This document shows positions 1 to 9,077 of a stretch of 64,000 bases of DNA, one piece after another; position 1 is the first letter of the stretch; every line of letters starts with the position of its first letter. The notes beneath the pieces were generated by a model. That model worked only from the letters and a program-made list of their open reading frames with translations, searched no databases and was not told the DNA's origin. Source of the stretch: Anaerolineales bacterium UBA6055 (lineage in GTDB: Bacteria > Chloroflexota > Anaerolineae > Aggregatilineales > Phototrophicaceae); NCBI GenBank assembly GCA_002428985.1, contig DIYL01000051.1, positions 17,788-81,787 of the forward strand. The letters run 5' to 3'. The position numbers and the translations under genes are program-made.

Positions 1-754
1 GCATACCATACCGGAAGAAAATATCACGCGGGCGCAATCCATTGGCTTCTGCAAGGACAACGTAGTCCTCACCCATAGTCGTCACCATCATGCCCCACAT
101 ACTTAATCCCCAGAACCCAACTCCGGATAGAACCATTGATAAAGCCGGTAAGGTAGCATGATGTATCACGGCAAAGTAGAACTCAGAATTCCACCCCGGT
201 TGCATCGTCGGAGGATAAGCACCAAACAACGGGAATATCTTAAATTGAACGGCAAAGAAGTATAATAAAATCAAGCCAAGTAGATAATATGGGAATGCCG
301 ACAATGTCATAAATGGTATGATCATCACCTGTACCCAGCGCGGTGAACCTGGCCAGGCAACCAGCGCGCCTAATAGTGTTCCCGCCGCAAATGACATTAA
401 TGTTGCCACGGTTATCAGTCCAAGTGTCCATGGTAAAGCCTGCCCAATTAAGTCCATGACACGAGTTGGATATAAAGACAGAGAAAATCCAAAGTCAAAT
501 TGAGCGACATCGCTCATGTAGGTCAAATATTGTTCGATGAGTGGCCTATCGAGACCAAATTTTTCCTGATATGCCTCAACCATTTCGGTTAAGCCTTCAG
601 CATTCAAGCCACCAGTTGCTGCGAGTTGACCAAGTTTTTCACGAATAGGATCACGATCGCTTGCAACACGAGGAATAAAAAAATTCAAGCTTGCAGCAGC
701 CCAGATGACAGCCAAGAAGAGTAGGAAACGCTTTACAACAAATCTTAAATTCAT
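1..754 (-). CDS. Dipeptide/oligopeptide ABC transporter permease, DppB type (3' part outside the window)
   Basis: Inner-membrane permease of a peptide-type ABC importer. The minus frame is open from an ATG at 752-754 to base 1 (251 codons). The N-terminal membrane segment (VVKRFLLFLAVIWAAASLNF) and the early loop with PREKLG-like spacing and FGLDRP are typical of DppB/OppB. The cytoplasmic coupling loop near the cut end reads EDYVVLAEANGLRPRDIFF, the EAA-type motif that docks on the ATPase. LPALSM precedes it, as in the family. The final membrane segments and the partner genes lie outside the window. It is separate from the complete importer at 20626-26723. Confidence 0.88.
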   Translation of the reverse strand, partial: MNLRFVVKRFLLFLAVIWAAASLNFFIPRVASDRDPIREKLGQLAATGGLNAEGLTEMVEAYQEKFGLDRPLIEQYLTYMSDVAQFDFGFSLSLYPTRVMDLIGQALPWTLGLITVATLMSFAAGTLLGALVAWPGSPRWVQVMIIPFMTLSAFPYYLLGLILLYFFAVQFKIFPLFGAYPPTMQPGWNSEFYFAVIHHATLPALSMVLSGVGFWGLSMWGMMVTTMGEDYVVLAEANGLRPRDIFFRYGM

Positions 755-1228
755 AAATGCCCCATATTTCAAATAATGTTGTTTTTATTGCAAAAAACCA
801 TCTATATCTTGATAGAATATAACAATAATTATTTATCAGCGCAAATAAAGATAGCTCAAATTAGACATTTAGTTCAATATAAGCGAATAAGTAACAATAT
901 GAATTGGAAATATAGTAAATTTAGATAGGTTCAACTATCGGTCTCGTTTCTAAAATATAGCTCAAAGGTCTATAGAATTTAGTAGTTGAAATTACCTGTC
1001 TAAATCACTTGATCAACCATATTATCGAGCTGAGTGGCTAATAATCAGGTTAACTGATGGTATTGAAGGCTTACAAGAAGTACTCGATTTCACTTTTTGC
1101 TATGCAACAATCACAAAATCACAGTAAACAATCCATAAACGACATCATTCGAATTACAAAAAGATTATAAAACTATCTGTTATGACCATTAATATATCTT
1201 AAATATTTTTATTTACTAAAAAGTTAAA
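755..1228. other. AT-rich intergenic region
   Basis: No credible coding frame was seen on either strand. The stretch is strongly AT-rich and lies upstream of the minus-strand permease, so it probably carries that gene's promoter; no box could be assigned with confidence. Confidence 0.5.
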
Positions 1229-1823
1229 CCCGTTATACTCTGCAAGAGTTGACACAAGGTGATGTGCCAGTTGAAGAGTTATATGATTTAACACTTGATG
1301 GACTCTTGAGTCAGATTTATAGACCCATGAACGATCTAGGGCAACCGATCAAACGTGTAATTATTTTTGATCAATTTGAAGAAGTATTTATCCTGAATCA
1401 AGAACATCGAGATCAAGTCCCAGCATTTTTTGAAAACTGGAGACTGCACTCAGAAAAAACTCGCGTCTGACAATTCTATTTTCGATCCGTAAAGAATATG
1501 TCTCTGACCTGAATAAGATGATCAACATCCCTCAAAACGCAAGGCTATATCTAGAGCGACTGAGGCCAGTGGCGACACTCAAAGCCATCACTTACCCGCT
1601 AGATGTGCTCGAATCTCCTATTCGCTATGCAGATAGTGCTGCAGATACAATCGTCAGAGCTTTACGATCCAGTTACTCAACTCCAAGTAAGCGAGAATTT
1701 CTTTCCGAATATGTCGAGCCAGTATATTTACAGATTGTCTGTAAAGCAATTTGGGAACAAGCAACCGCGCGCTATCAGGCAGATGCACAAAATAATATTA
1801 TCAGTGGTGATCAGATCACAGGA
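1229..1823 (+). pseudogene. Relic of an nSTAND-type NTPase gene, 5'-truncated and frameshifted
   Basis: Two adjacent plus-strand frames encode consecutive parts of one protein. The first (to the TGA at 1468) has the Walker-B-like signature VIIFDQFEEVFIL. The second picks up at about 1443 and reads LTILFSIRKEYVSDLN, then EPVYLQIVCKAIWEQ, both characteristic of nSTAND1-like NTPase modules. The frame changes near 1440, there is no P-loop or start upstream, and the frame runs antisense into the neighbouring minus gene from about 1824. The Walker A part and the C-terminal sensor are missing. STAND ATPases serve in signalling and phage defence; this copy should be inactive. Confidence 0.7.
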
Positions 1824-2729
1824 TTAATTTCCGCCACGACCGCCGCGACCATTTCCACCACGAGGTGGACGACCATTGTTATCGCCGTTGTTGTTAGGCG
1901 GTGGACGGTTGGAATTCACATTCGGTGGTGGATTGACATTGGCATTTGTATCAGATGTTGAATCTTGTGAATTCTCAGATGTGGAAACATCTGTCGGTAC
2001 ATCATCTATCAAGAAACCCGCATCTATCCAACCTATTGTCTCAGCATCAAAGAACACGCGTGCCCAAGTACCATCTAAGTTATAACCCGTTACAATGACA
2101 GCCGTATTGTTGGCAACGGTAGTTAATACATCTGCCGTAAAACTAGGCTCACTATAAACAGATACATCTGATGTAGCAGACACAATCATAACAACGGCTT
2201 CCACTTCAACCACTGCAATCGTAGGGACAGGTGTACTCGATGGCATCATTGTAATCGTTTCAGTTGGAGCAACCGTAGTAGTTGGCGTGGCCGTCACATC
2301 AAGTGTTTCAGTCGGAACAACTGTGAGCGTCGTCACAAGAGCACTATTATCTTCACCATCTAACCCAATTAACGTTTTCATACTGTATAATGGTTGTCCA
2401 GGTTCACTAGCAAATACAGCTAAGCTGAATAAACTAATCAATACAAGACCTGCAACTAAACGTAGACCTGCCCCACCAAGGGAAATAATTCGAGAATAAC
2501 GTCCATTAGCACGCTGAGCATTTAATTCAGTTAATACACGATCATGCAGAATCTGTTGGCTTATATCACTTAAATGATAATCTGTGGTGTCGGTCATCAA
2601 GTGGGCTATTTGCACCTCGGATGGCACATCCAACGGTGGATAGTTCCGATTTGAGTGCGGTGGTATCACACTATCTAATAAGTTCGCCAATTGTTCTGGA
2701 GCATTAGACATGATTCGCACTCCCCTCAT
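1824..2729 (-). CDS. Membrane protein with extracytoplasmic SH3b domain, probable anti-sigma partner of the ECF factor
   Basis: 301 residues. A cytosolic N-terminal part of about 90 residues precedes one membrane segment (about 92-110). Just after it comes a SEPGQPLYSMK sequence resembling the DUF5667 motif found beside ECF sigma factors. A Thr/Pro-rich linker, a bacterial SH3-like domain (about 180-240, ending in GWIDAGFLI) and an Asn/Gly/Arg-rich tail follow. The start overlaps the sigma factor gene by 26 bp, so the two are translationally linked. A role as anti-sigma factor or envelope sensor is inferred from position and topology; no zinc-binding anti-sigma motif is visible. Confidence 0.75.
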   Translation of the reverse strand: MRGVRIMSNAPEQLANLLDSVIPPHSNRNYPPLDVPSEVQIAHLMTDTTDYHLSDISQQILHDRVLTELNAQRANGRYSRIISLGGAGLRLVAGLVLISLFSLAVFASEPGQPLYSMKTLIGLDGEDNSALVTTLTVVPTETLDVTATPTTTVAPTETITMMPSSTPVPTIAVVEVEAVVMIVSATSDVSVYSEPSFTADVLTTVANNTAVIVTGYNLDGTWARVFFDAETIGWIDAGFLIDDVPTDVSTSENSQDSTSDTNANVNPPPNVNSNRPPPNNNGDNNGRPPRGGNGRGGRGGN

Positions 2730-3342
2730 TTTCCAGATTCATCAAGGTAGCAAGCCGCTTTAGCGCGCGATGTTGCATTGTTCGGATTGAGTTGATACTT
2801 TTACCCAATATCTGTGCAACATCTTCATGACTTTTACGTTCAAAGAAGCGTAAACTCAATAGAATCTGCTCTTCGGATTTAAGTTGTATAAGACATAGGC
2901 GCAATTTTTGTAATTGTTGTTGTTGCACAAGACTAGATTCAGGGTCAGGCAGATTTGAAACTAATGACTCAGGTAGTTGCGATTCGACTATTTTATTGTG
3001 GCGGCGATAATAATCCACCACAAGATTCGAAGCAATCCGATACAACCAAACTTCAAACGGCACCGATGTAATCCGATACTTTGGCAACTCGCGCACCATC
3101 CTTACCATGACATCGCTTGTTAAGTCCTCGGCAGTTTTGACATCCCCACCAATTCGATATGCAATATAGCGGTAGATACGCTGAACATAAGTTTTATAAA
3201 GTAGACTGATAGCCTCTTCATTTCCTTTTTTGGCATTGCGTACGGTCTGCCTTGTGATCTCGGTATTATCTTTCATGATCTTTTCCTGTGCCACAACTTG
3301 AGGAATCGTTGGCACCACGTTTAACTGAGATTGAGTAACCAT
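2704..3342 (-). CDS. ECF (sigma-70 family) RNA polymerase sigma factor
   Basis: 212 residues. Region 2 is visible around YVQRIYRYIAYRIGGDVKTAEDLTSD (core binding and -10 recognition), continuing to FEVWLYRIASNLVVDYYR. Region 4 near the C-terminus reads SLRFFERKSHEDVAQILG followed by a helix-turn-helix. The N-terminus is somewhat long; an internal ATG at about 3276 is an alternative start. The gene begins 5 bp after the TauE gene and overlaps the SH3 membrane gene, so sigma factor and regulator appear to be the last genes of the operon that starts with the flavoprotein at 6453. Confidence 0.92.
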   Translation of the reverse strand: MVTQSQLNVVPTIPQVVAQEKIMKDNTEITRQTVRNAKKGNEEAISLLYKTYVQRIYRYIAYRIGGDVKTAEDLTSDVMVRMVRELPKYRITSVPFEVWLYRIASNLVVDYYRRHNKIVESQLPESLVSNLPDPESSLVQQQQLQKLRLCLIQLKSEEQILLSLRFFERKSHEDVAQILGKSINSIRTMQHRALKRLATLMNLENEGSANHV

Positions 3343-3347
3343 CCTAT

Positions 3348-4406
3348 CTACTCCGACAGTGTATCATGCCGCTGATAACGACGGTATAACAACATAGTTG
3401 TAAAGAAGATTGAGCAGATTAACATAGCAATGAGCGTAATAATGATGCTCTGCGATGTGAATGGAACAAGCCAAATTGTTGTGCCAACTTCCAAGAGAAT
3501 TAATGATAGTAGCAAGATAATGATGACATCACGTTTAACCCGTGAGGCAACAACTGCACCTAACGGTGCGCCTACAATCACAATTGGAACAGCAACAAGC
3601 CAATAATCCCATGCAACACCGATATCTTGTAGAACAAACCCATGCAATGCAAACCCAACTACGGAGTTCAGCCCCATAATAATGACAGTTGTTGGTGTGC
3701 TAAGTTTTTCGTTGATACCAAACGTCAGTGTCAGCACGATGAATGTGAGCATATCGATCCCTGAGCCAGTCTGTGCTGCAAATGCTCCGCCGAAAATCCC
3801 CACAATAAAAAATAGTAACCGATGATTGTTGGTCCATGTGCCAATACTATCTTGTGGTTGCCACTTTAACACATAGCGTGAGACAAACAAAGCAATCCCG
3901 AAGGTTGCAGCAATGAATGTAAACAAGATACGAGGATAAGGATTTGGCAATACTAGCCAGAATGTTCCGATGACTTGACCAATTACACCACCCAATGTGA
4001 CTATAACAATGACTGACTTCAGCACAGGAATACGATTGAGATATATTACCCATCCTGCCATTGTCATCCCGACGGCCTGAATCATCAAACCAAAGGTGCG
4101 TGCATCCGATGGCGGGATGTGCAATACTTTTGTGAAAACAGGAAAAGCAACAGCAGCACCACCCTCGGCAGTTGCACCCGCAATAAACGACCCGAGTGTC
4201 ATTGTTGCAGAAACAGGTAGATGTTCTCCAAATAAATAAAATAAACTATTTCCTGCCATGTATAAAAACCAAATGCTGTAAACGATGACGAGTGTCAATG
4301 GATACATGTGCTTACGCTTTGGCAAGTAATTTTGTAAGCGGTCACCTAGCGAAAGTGATGCTAGTACAGGAAATGTGTCTGTTTGTGTTATGTGTTGTTG
4401 GCTCAT
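3348..4406 (-). CDS. TauE/SafE-family sulfite/anion exporter
   Basis: 352-residue integral membrane protein with about eight to nine hydrophobic segments. The glycine-rich repeats typical of TauE/SafE (GSFIAGATAEGGAAVAFPVF and GIFGGAFAAQTGSGIDML) are present. Family members move sulfite, sulfoacetate or other sulfur-containing anions; the substrate here is unknown. The ATG at 4404-4406 was chosen because a GGGAGA ribosome-binding site precedes it and a longer frame would run into the upstream gene. It lies between a small membrane protein and an ECF sigma factor, suggesting a stress-linked sulfur function. Confidence 0.88.
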   Translation of the reverse strand: MSQQHITQTDTFPVLASLSLGDRLQNYLPKRKHMYPLTLVIVYSIWFLYMAGNSLFYLFGEHLPVSATMTLGSFIAGATAEGGAAVAFPVFTKVLHIPPSDARTFGLMIQAVGMTMAGWVIYLNRIPVLKSVIVIVTLGGVIGQVIGTFWLVLPNPYPRILFTFIAATFGIALFVSRYVLKWQPQDSIGTWTNNHRLLFFIVGIFGGAFAAQTGSGIDMLTFIVLTLTFGINEKLSTPTTVIIMGLNSVVGFALHGFVLQDIGVAWDYWLVAVPIVIVGAPLGAVVASRVKRDVIIILLLSLILLEVGTTIWLVPFTSQSIIITLIAMLICSIFFTTMLLYRRYQRHDTLSE

Positions 4407-4435
4407 GATATTCTCTCCCAATGTATTTATAGTTA

Positions 4436-4858
4436 TTATCGTCCGAGAACGCTTCCACCACGGAAACGCCACCACGGAAACAAGACTTTCATACCACCCC
4501 ATGCAAAGATGAACATCCCCCCCCAGACTGCTGTATAGTGGACAAAGAATAAATGAAATGCTAAATCGGTAGGCACGAAGGGTATCACATCGATACGAAT
4601 CAAAAACAATAATAGGAGTGCTTCGATCAGACCACTTATTGTAAATAGCAGTGGATTCCAGTCACGTTCCCAGCGTTGCTTCTGAACAAGGTTATAAATC
4701 ACATCTAGCATCAAACCTTGTCCGTATGCTACGAGCAAAATCATCAACGGGGTTACCATATTGAGAACCGCTAATCCGAAAATCAAAGTAATCGGAATAC
4801 CAATAAAGACTGTGAGAAAGGTACGTGTTTGCCAGCGCCCTACTAAAATTGGTGTCAT
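4436..4858 (-). CDS. Small polytopic membrane protein of unknown function
   Basis: 140 residues with four hydrophobic segments and short charged loops (QKQRWERD; HYTAVWGG). No family was recognised. The ATG at 4856-4858 has a TAGGAG ribosome-binding site and forms a 4-bp ATGA overlap with the upstream flavoprotein gene, indicating translational coupling. The TauE gene follows 29 bp downstream. Conserved-looking H, Y and W residues in the last two helices could bind a ligand or cofactor, but that is speculation. Confidence 0.75.
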   Translation of the reverse strand: MTPILVGRWQTRTFLTVFIGIPITLIFGLAVLNMVTPLMILLVAYGQGLMLDVIYNLVQKQRWERDWNPLLFTISGLIEALLLLFLIRIDVIPFVPTDLAFHLFFVHYTAVWGGMFIFAWGGMKVLFPWWRFRGGSVLGR

Positions 4859-6453
4859 GGTTTTACTCCTATCATCCAGCGGAACCACTGGTTTAACGAC
4901 CGATTTGGTGTCAAGCGATTTAGACTTGGGGCATGTTGATCAATTAAGTCTGCAATTGACATCTGGGCACTATATTGGAGCCCAAGAAAGCTATCCACTG
5001 GTGCAAATGTCGTGCCCATCGTCATCGCTCCAGCTGCATAACACCGTCCATATCTTGTCCGCATAGCAGGTATTTCGAATTCATCAGTAACATCTAGTCT
5101 ACCTTTTACATTGAGTTCAATTGGATATGTCATGAGGAGGTCATTTAGTAGTTTATGTTTTTTGATGTCGGCATCCAATCCAGTCGCATCAATGATGACA
5201 TCACAATCAACTTGCATCTGCTTCTTCTGCACGGCAGTCTCGATACAAACACATAAGCTGTCATCATCATTCATGTGCATCTCGCGTATATTACCGAATA
5301 GGATGGTATACCAACCTTCATGTTGACCGCGCTCGATAATACTTTGCCAATCGCGTCGATTTGAAGTTGTTGTGCCTCCCCAACTGTCCAGTAGATCACC
5401 ACGCATAGAATCGCCAGCCTTAGCAAATTCGTTGCGTAAATGCCCACCCCATGCAGACTTCGGAAAGTTATAGGGTTGTAGTTCCCAATGAGATGCAACC
5501 GTACGACTTTTGCCGTTGTGTTTGGATGGGGTTGGATTGGGACGACGCATGACATGAATAATTTGGAGGTTATGATTCATTTCACGGCTTTCGTATAAAC
5601 GCTGTAGAATACGTGATGCAACAATCCCTCGCCCACGTACGATTACAGTGCCACCATGTCGCAATAAATAGTCATAAACATGGTTGTGTTTCTCATAGGC
5701 ATTGACCGCCATCATTGATTGTTTATGCTGTTCATGGGTTGAGCGTAGGTCGCTGAGCTCAGTTAATACACGCGCAGCAGGATAGCCAACAGAGATATAG
5801 AGATAACGTGTAATAACACAGCGCCCCACATATTTGCCATTACGTTTACGAATGGTATAGAGCACAGCATAATGTCCATCGTCAGTTTTGCGAATAACCT
5901 GAACACGCCCCTTCACAGCAATGTCTGACCACCCAATGCGTTCCCCTTCTCTATCCATCGAGGCATAAACATCACCTGAAATAGGCGTATATACGTCAAC
6001 CATAGGCTCGGCAAAGATACGTCCAAGATGTGCTAGCCCCTTATGTAAACGTAATGAGAGCATATTGTGATAGGCTTCACGCACTGCGTATCCAGGAAAG
6101 CCCCAAATATTATCTGGTGTCGCCCCCGAGTCACTACGAAGACGTTCACTCGTCGGAATTTGCGATTGCTCGCATAAGCGACGATAACGCCCATATGGTG
6201 TGTCTTCCATACCAATGGACATAACTTGTGATGGCTTAACCCCGCGAATGATAAGATTATCAACCCAGATAAAACTACCAATACCCCCGCCAATTGTCAG
6301 GTAAGTACGATATTCTATGGGCAACGAACTTTCCTCAAGTTGATGACGTGAAATCACCGACTGTTTAAATATTGCAGGGATCTGAGTTTCAGGCACAATC
6401 GAAAATAACTGTGTATCCCGCTTGCGTATCGGGTCTATGGCTTGTGTTGTCAT
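4855..6453 (-). CDS. FAD/NAD(P)-binding oxidoreductase, uncharacterised
   Basis: 532 residues. An N-terminal dinucleotide-binding motif (YLTIGGGIGSFIWVDNL, about 51-67) and a second Rossmann-like segment near residue 267 (GGTVIVRGRGIVASRIL) indicate a two-dinucleotide flavoprotein. A C-terminal VIIDATGLDADI, then a GRCYAAGAMTMG segment, matches the ATG and final FAD motifs of FAD/NAD(P) oxidoreductases. Substrate unknown. First gene of a minus-strand operon with a membrane protein and a TauE exporter; a redox step on a sulfur compound is plausible but unproven. Confidence 0.75.
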   Translation of the reverse strand: MTTQAIDPIRKRDTQLFSIVPETQIPAIFKQSVISRHQLEESSLPIEYRTYLTIGGGIGSFIWVDNLIIRGVKPSQVMSIGMEDTPYGRYRRLCEQSQIPTSERLRSDSGATPDNIWGFPGYAVREAYHNMLSLRLHKGLAHLGRIFAEPMVDVYTPISGDVYASMDREGERIGWSDIAVKGRVQVIRKTDDGHYAVLYTIRKRNGKYVGRCVITRYLYISVGYPAARVLTELSDLRSTHEQHKQSMMAVNAYEKHNHVYDYLLRHGGTVIVRGRGIVASRILQRLYESREMNHNLQIIHVMRRPNPTPSKHNGKSRTVASHWELQPYNFPKSAWGGHLRNEFAKAGDSMRGDLLDSWGGTTTSNRRDWQSIIERGQHEGWYTILFGNIREMHMNDDDSLCVCIETAVQKKQMQVDCDVIIDATGLDADIKKHKLLNDLLMTYPIELNVKGRLDVTDEFEIPAMRTRYGRCYAAGAMTMGTTFAPVDSFLGLQYSAQMSIADLIDQHAPSLNRLTPNRSLNQWFRWMIGVKP

Positions 6454-6997
6454 TCGACCTCCTTGTCAATAACGTTTGTGTCTCTCGCACCCATTAAAAC
6501 GAGGAAGTCATTCAGACATTACAGAGGTTTACACTCTGTTTACAGAAAACATGTGATTTCTTGATACTTAGAGAGATATATCTGTTGTTATACGGGGGAA
6601 ATAAGAAATGTAAAAAAAGATACAGATTTATCTGCTTTTAAATTACGAGATATTGCCCAAAGTTCAGCAACATATCAAATGAAGAGGAAATAGATGGAGG
6701 CACTGCCTAGACCCAGTCGAATTGGTTGAGAGGAAATGATTCTATTAGAGAGAAACAAGGAGACTACCAACGAACCAGCAATAAACTGATACAACTCCTG
6801 ACGAATAGCATATACAAAACGAGAGAGAGAGGTCAAAACCAGCTTTATTTCTTGAGCAAGTCTAACCTCTTTAGAATATTTACCATTTGTAGCTTGAGTG
6901 ATTTAATTCAATTTCTACAAATTTCAAAAACTATAAATAGGAATCCGCTATGTACCGCAGATTTATCTTGGAGAGAATGCAACCTAACCAGTTGTAC
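6454..6997. other. Intergenic region without a credible gene
   Basis: About 540 bp lie between the start of the flavoprotein operon and the end of the secreted protein gene, both on the minus strand. It should hold the flavoprotein promoter near its left edge. A plus-strand frame at 6726-7082 has no ribosome-binding site, no recognisable domain and enters the neighbouring gene antisense, so it was not called. Confidence 0.5.
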
Positions 6998-7792
6998 TTA
7001 TCCAGTAGACGACTGTAAAACAACATCTTGTTCAATGTCTACCAATGCAGTGAATAACACCGTATCACCACTGATAAATTGAACAGTCCACTGAGATCCA
7101 TTGTATTGGCTTACCATCGTCGTCCAATCTTCAACATCGCCAACTGCATCGTCAATTCCGTCCGCTTCATACGCCAGTATAATCGCCTGATTTTTGTTGT
7201 TCGCGATCTGCTCCTGCTCTTCCAGTCGGTTACCGTCAAAGAAACCATAAAGCTCTATTTCTTGAACGTCATAATTATCTTCATCTGCATCAACAAAGAC
7301 AACTTCAACAACCGCCACCCATACTTCAAGTCCACGCTCGAATCCGACATACCATAAGCCATCAAACCCATCAAATTCGACATAATGCTCCCAAAGATCT
7401 GGTGAACCTAAACGGCTCAAGACCTCTGGATCATTACTTACATGATTTAACACACGCTCTTGCAAGACAACCTCAACCGATGTTGGTAAAACAATCGGCA
7501 CAAACGTTTCATAAATCTCACCTGTAGCGACATTAACCAATACGAACCCGATAAATTCTGGGTCTTCAGGGTCAATCGGCACAAGAAAATCAACACCATA
7601 TATATCTTCGTCTTCCTCGTAAGCCTCAGCTTCCCAATCTTCAAACTGTTCAAGTAACGCGACTAAGTCTTCATCACCTGCCGCAATTGCAATTGCTTTT
7701 TCTTCGTCCGACATCTGTGCTTGTACCATCAAAGGCACAAGCATCAATATCGCCAGCAAAATTATCCAGATGGTACGTTTCAACGTATTCAT
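6998..7792 (-). CDS. Secreted acidic protein, possible PepSY-like domains
   Basis: 264 residues with a clear signal peptide (TIWIILLAILMLVPLMVQAQ). The mature part is very acidic (runs of E and D around 35-60). Two segments end in W-x-V/Y-x-F strands (LWYVGF; SQWTVQF), reminiscent of PepSY-like modules, but the match is weak. The ATG at 7790-7792 was chosen because it places the signal peptide at the N-terminus; upstream codons overlap the DUF1501 gene. It follows DUF1800 and DUF1501 and is probably exported with them. Confidence 0.7.
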   Translation of the reverse strand: MNTLKRTIWIILLAILMLVPLMVQAQMSDEEKAIAIAAGDEDLVALLEQFEDWEAEAYEEDEDIYGVDFLVPIDPEDPEFIGFVLVNVATGEIYETFVPIVLPTSVEVVLQERVLNHVSNDPEVLSRLGSPDLWEHYVEFDGFDGLWYVGFERGLEVWVAVVEVVFVDADEDNYDVQEIELYGFFDGNRLEEQEQIANNKNQAIILAYEADGIDDAVGDVEDWTTMVSQYNGSQWTVQFISGDTVLFTALVDIEQDVVLQSSTG

Positions 7793-7811
7793 AGCAAAAT
7801 CCTCCTTATTC

Positions 7812-9062
7812 CTAAAGTTGATTAACCAAGCCCAGTGGGCTGACTGTATGACCGGGGAATACAAAGTCCATATCATTGTTATGTAGACGATTCTGCAATA
7901 CTTCAGCTAACACATCGCGATAATCAGTGGTTATACGCATTGCATTTTCGTCTAAGTTTTCGCGAGCAAGCCCGGGCCAATCCGTAAAGATTTGACCACC
8001 ATTAACTGCACCACCCATCAACATCATAAAGTTACCGTGTCCATGATCAGTCCCACCACTTGCATTTTCGCGTACTTGCCGACCAAACTCACTCATAGTT
8101 GCAACAGTCACACGATTATTCATGTCGCCAAGGTCTGCATAGAATGCGCTCAATCCTTGACTCAGATCAGTAATCAATGTGGCAAATTCACCATCAAGCG
8201 TCCCTTGATTTTCATGTGTATCCCATCCTCCAAGGTCAATACAAGCAACCTCAAGTCCAACGTCAGCTTTTGCTAATTGTGCAATTTGTTTCATCCCCAT
8301 ACCGAATTCTGTCTCAGGATAATCTGCACCATTGGCAGGCACATATTCAGTCGCTGTGAGTTGTTCTAATTGGTTCATCGTATCAAACACAAGCTTGGCT
8401 TGATGTTCGTGGATTTGTTGTGGTGCATTAATTTGATAAAGTTGACTCAACGTCTGTAACATACGTTGTGCTTCATCTTCTCGTCCACGCAAATGGAAAT
8501 CGGTAATCGACTGTAGCGATAGTGCAGATACAGGCCCTCTTAATGAAGTAGGTAGCATTGCCCCCATGCCAACTGCGCGGAATGGCGAGTTGTTACGAGC
8601 AGCAGTTGCTTGTAAATGGCGACCAACCCAGCCAGTTGTGGTCGTTTTATCGCCGGGTGTACCATATTCCATGAAGAGCATCGCATCAAAATGTGAGCGC
8701 GTTTCATCAATCGACCCAGTTGCATGAACAATTGCAAGGTCTTGGTTATCATAGATATCTTTTAAGGGTGTAAGCGCAGGGTGCAATCCAAATCGCCCAT
8801 CAAGATCAACTGCTTCATTTTCTGATACTGACTGTGTGGGGCGAGCGTCATAATAATTAGCACCTTCAAACAACGGGATAACAGAACTCAATCCGTCGAT
8901 ACCTCCACGTAAGAAGATACATACAATCACTTCTCCAGTGGCATTATGATTATCTTGAGCAAATGCAAGGCGTGGCATCCATGATGGTAATATCTGCGAA
9001 CTGACACCGACAGCACCAACAACACCAAGCATCTTGAGAAAATCGCGTCGTGAATTATTCAT
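7812..9062 (-). CDS. DUF1501-family Tat-exported protein
   Basis: 416 residues. The N-terminus has a twin-arginine signal (SRRDFLKMLGVVGAVGVSS). Family marks include GGWDTHENQGTLDGEF and SEFGRQVRENASGGTDHGHG, in an alkaline-phosphatase/sulfatase-like fold. DUF1501 genes almost always pair with DUF1800 genes, as here, but no enzymatic activity is established. A good ribosome-binding site (AAAGGAAT) precedes the ATG. Translocation folded through Tat suggests a bound metal or cofactor. Confidence 0.92.
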   Translation of the reverse strand: MNNSRRDFLKMLGVVGAVGVSSQILPSWMPRLAFAQDNHNATGEVIVCIFLRGGIDGLSSVIPLFEGANYYDARPTQSVSENEAVDLDGRFGLHPALTPLKDIYDNQDLAIVHATGSIDETRSHFDAMLFMEYGTPGDKTTTTGWVGRHLQATAARNNSPFRAVGMGAMLPTSLRGPVSALSLQSITDFHLRGREDEAQRMLQTLSQLYQINAPQQIHEHQAKLVFDTMNQLEQLTATEYVPANGADYPETEFGMGMKQIAQLAKADVGLEVACIDLGGWDTHENQGTLDGEFATLITDLSQGLSAFYADLGDMNNRVTVATMSEFGRQVRENASGGTDHGHGNFMMLMGGAVNGGQIFTDWPGLARENLDENAMRITTDYRDVLAEVLQNRLHNNDMDFVFPGHTVSPLGLVNQL

Positions 9063-9077
9063 TGTTATATTCCTTTC

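Noticed and set aside
6726..7082. 118-codon plus-strand frame
   Set aside because: No ribosome-binding site, no domain, and its end is antisense to the secreted protein gene.
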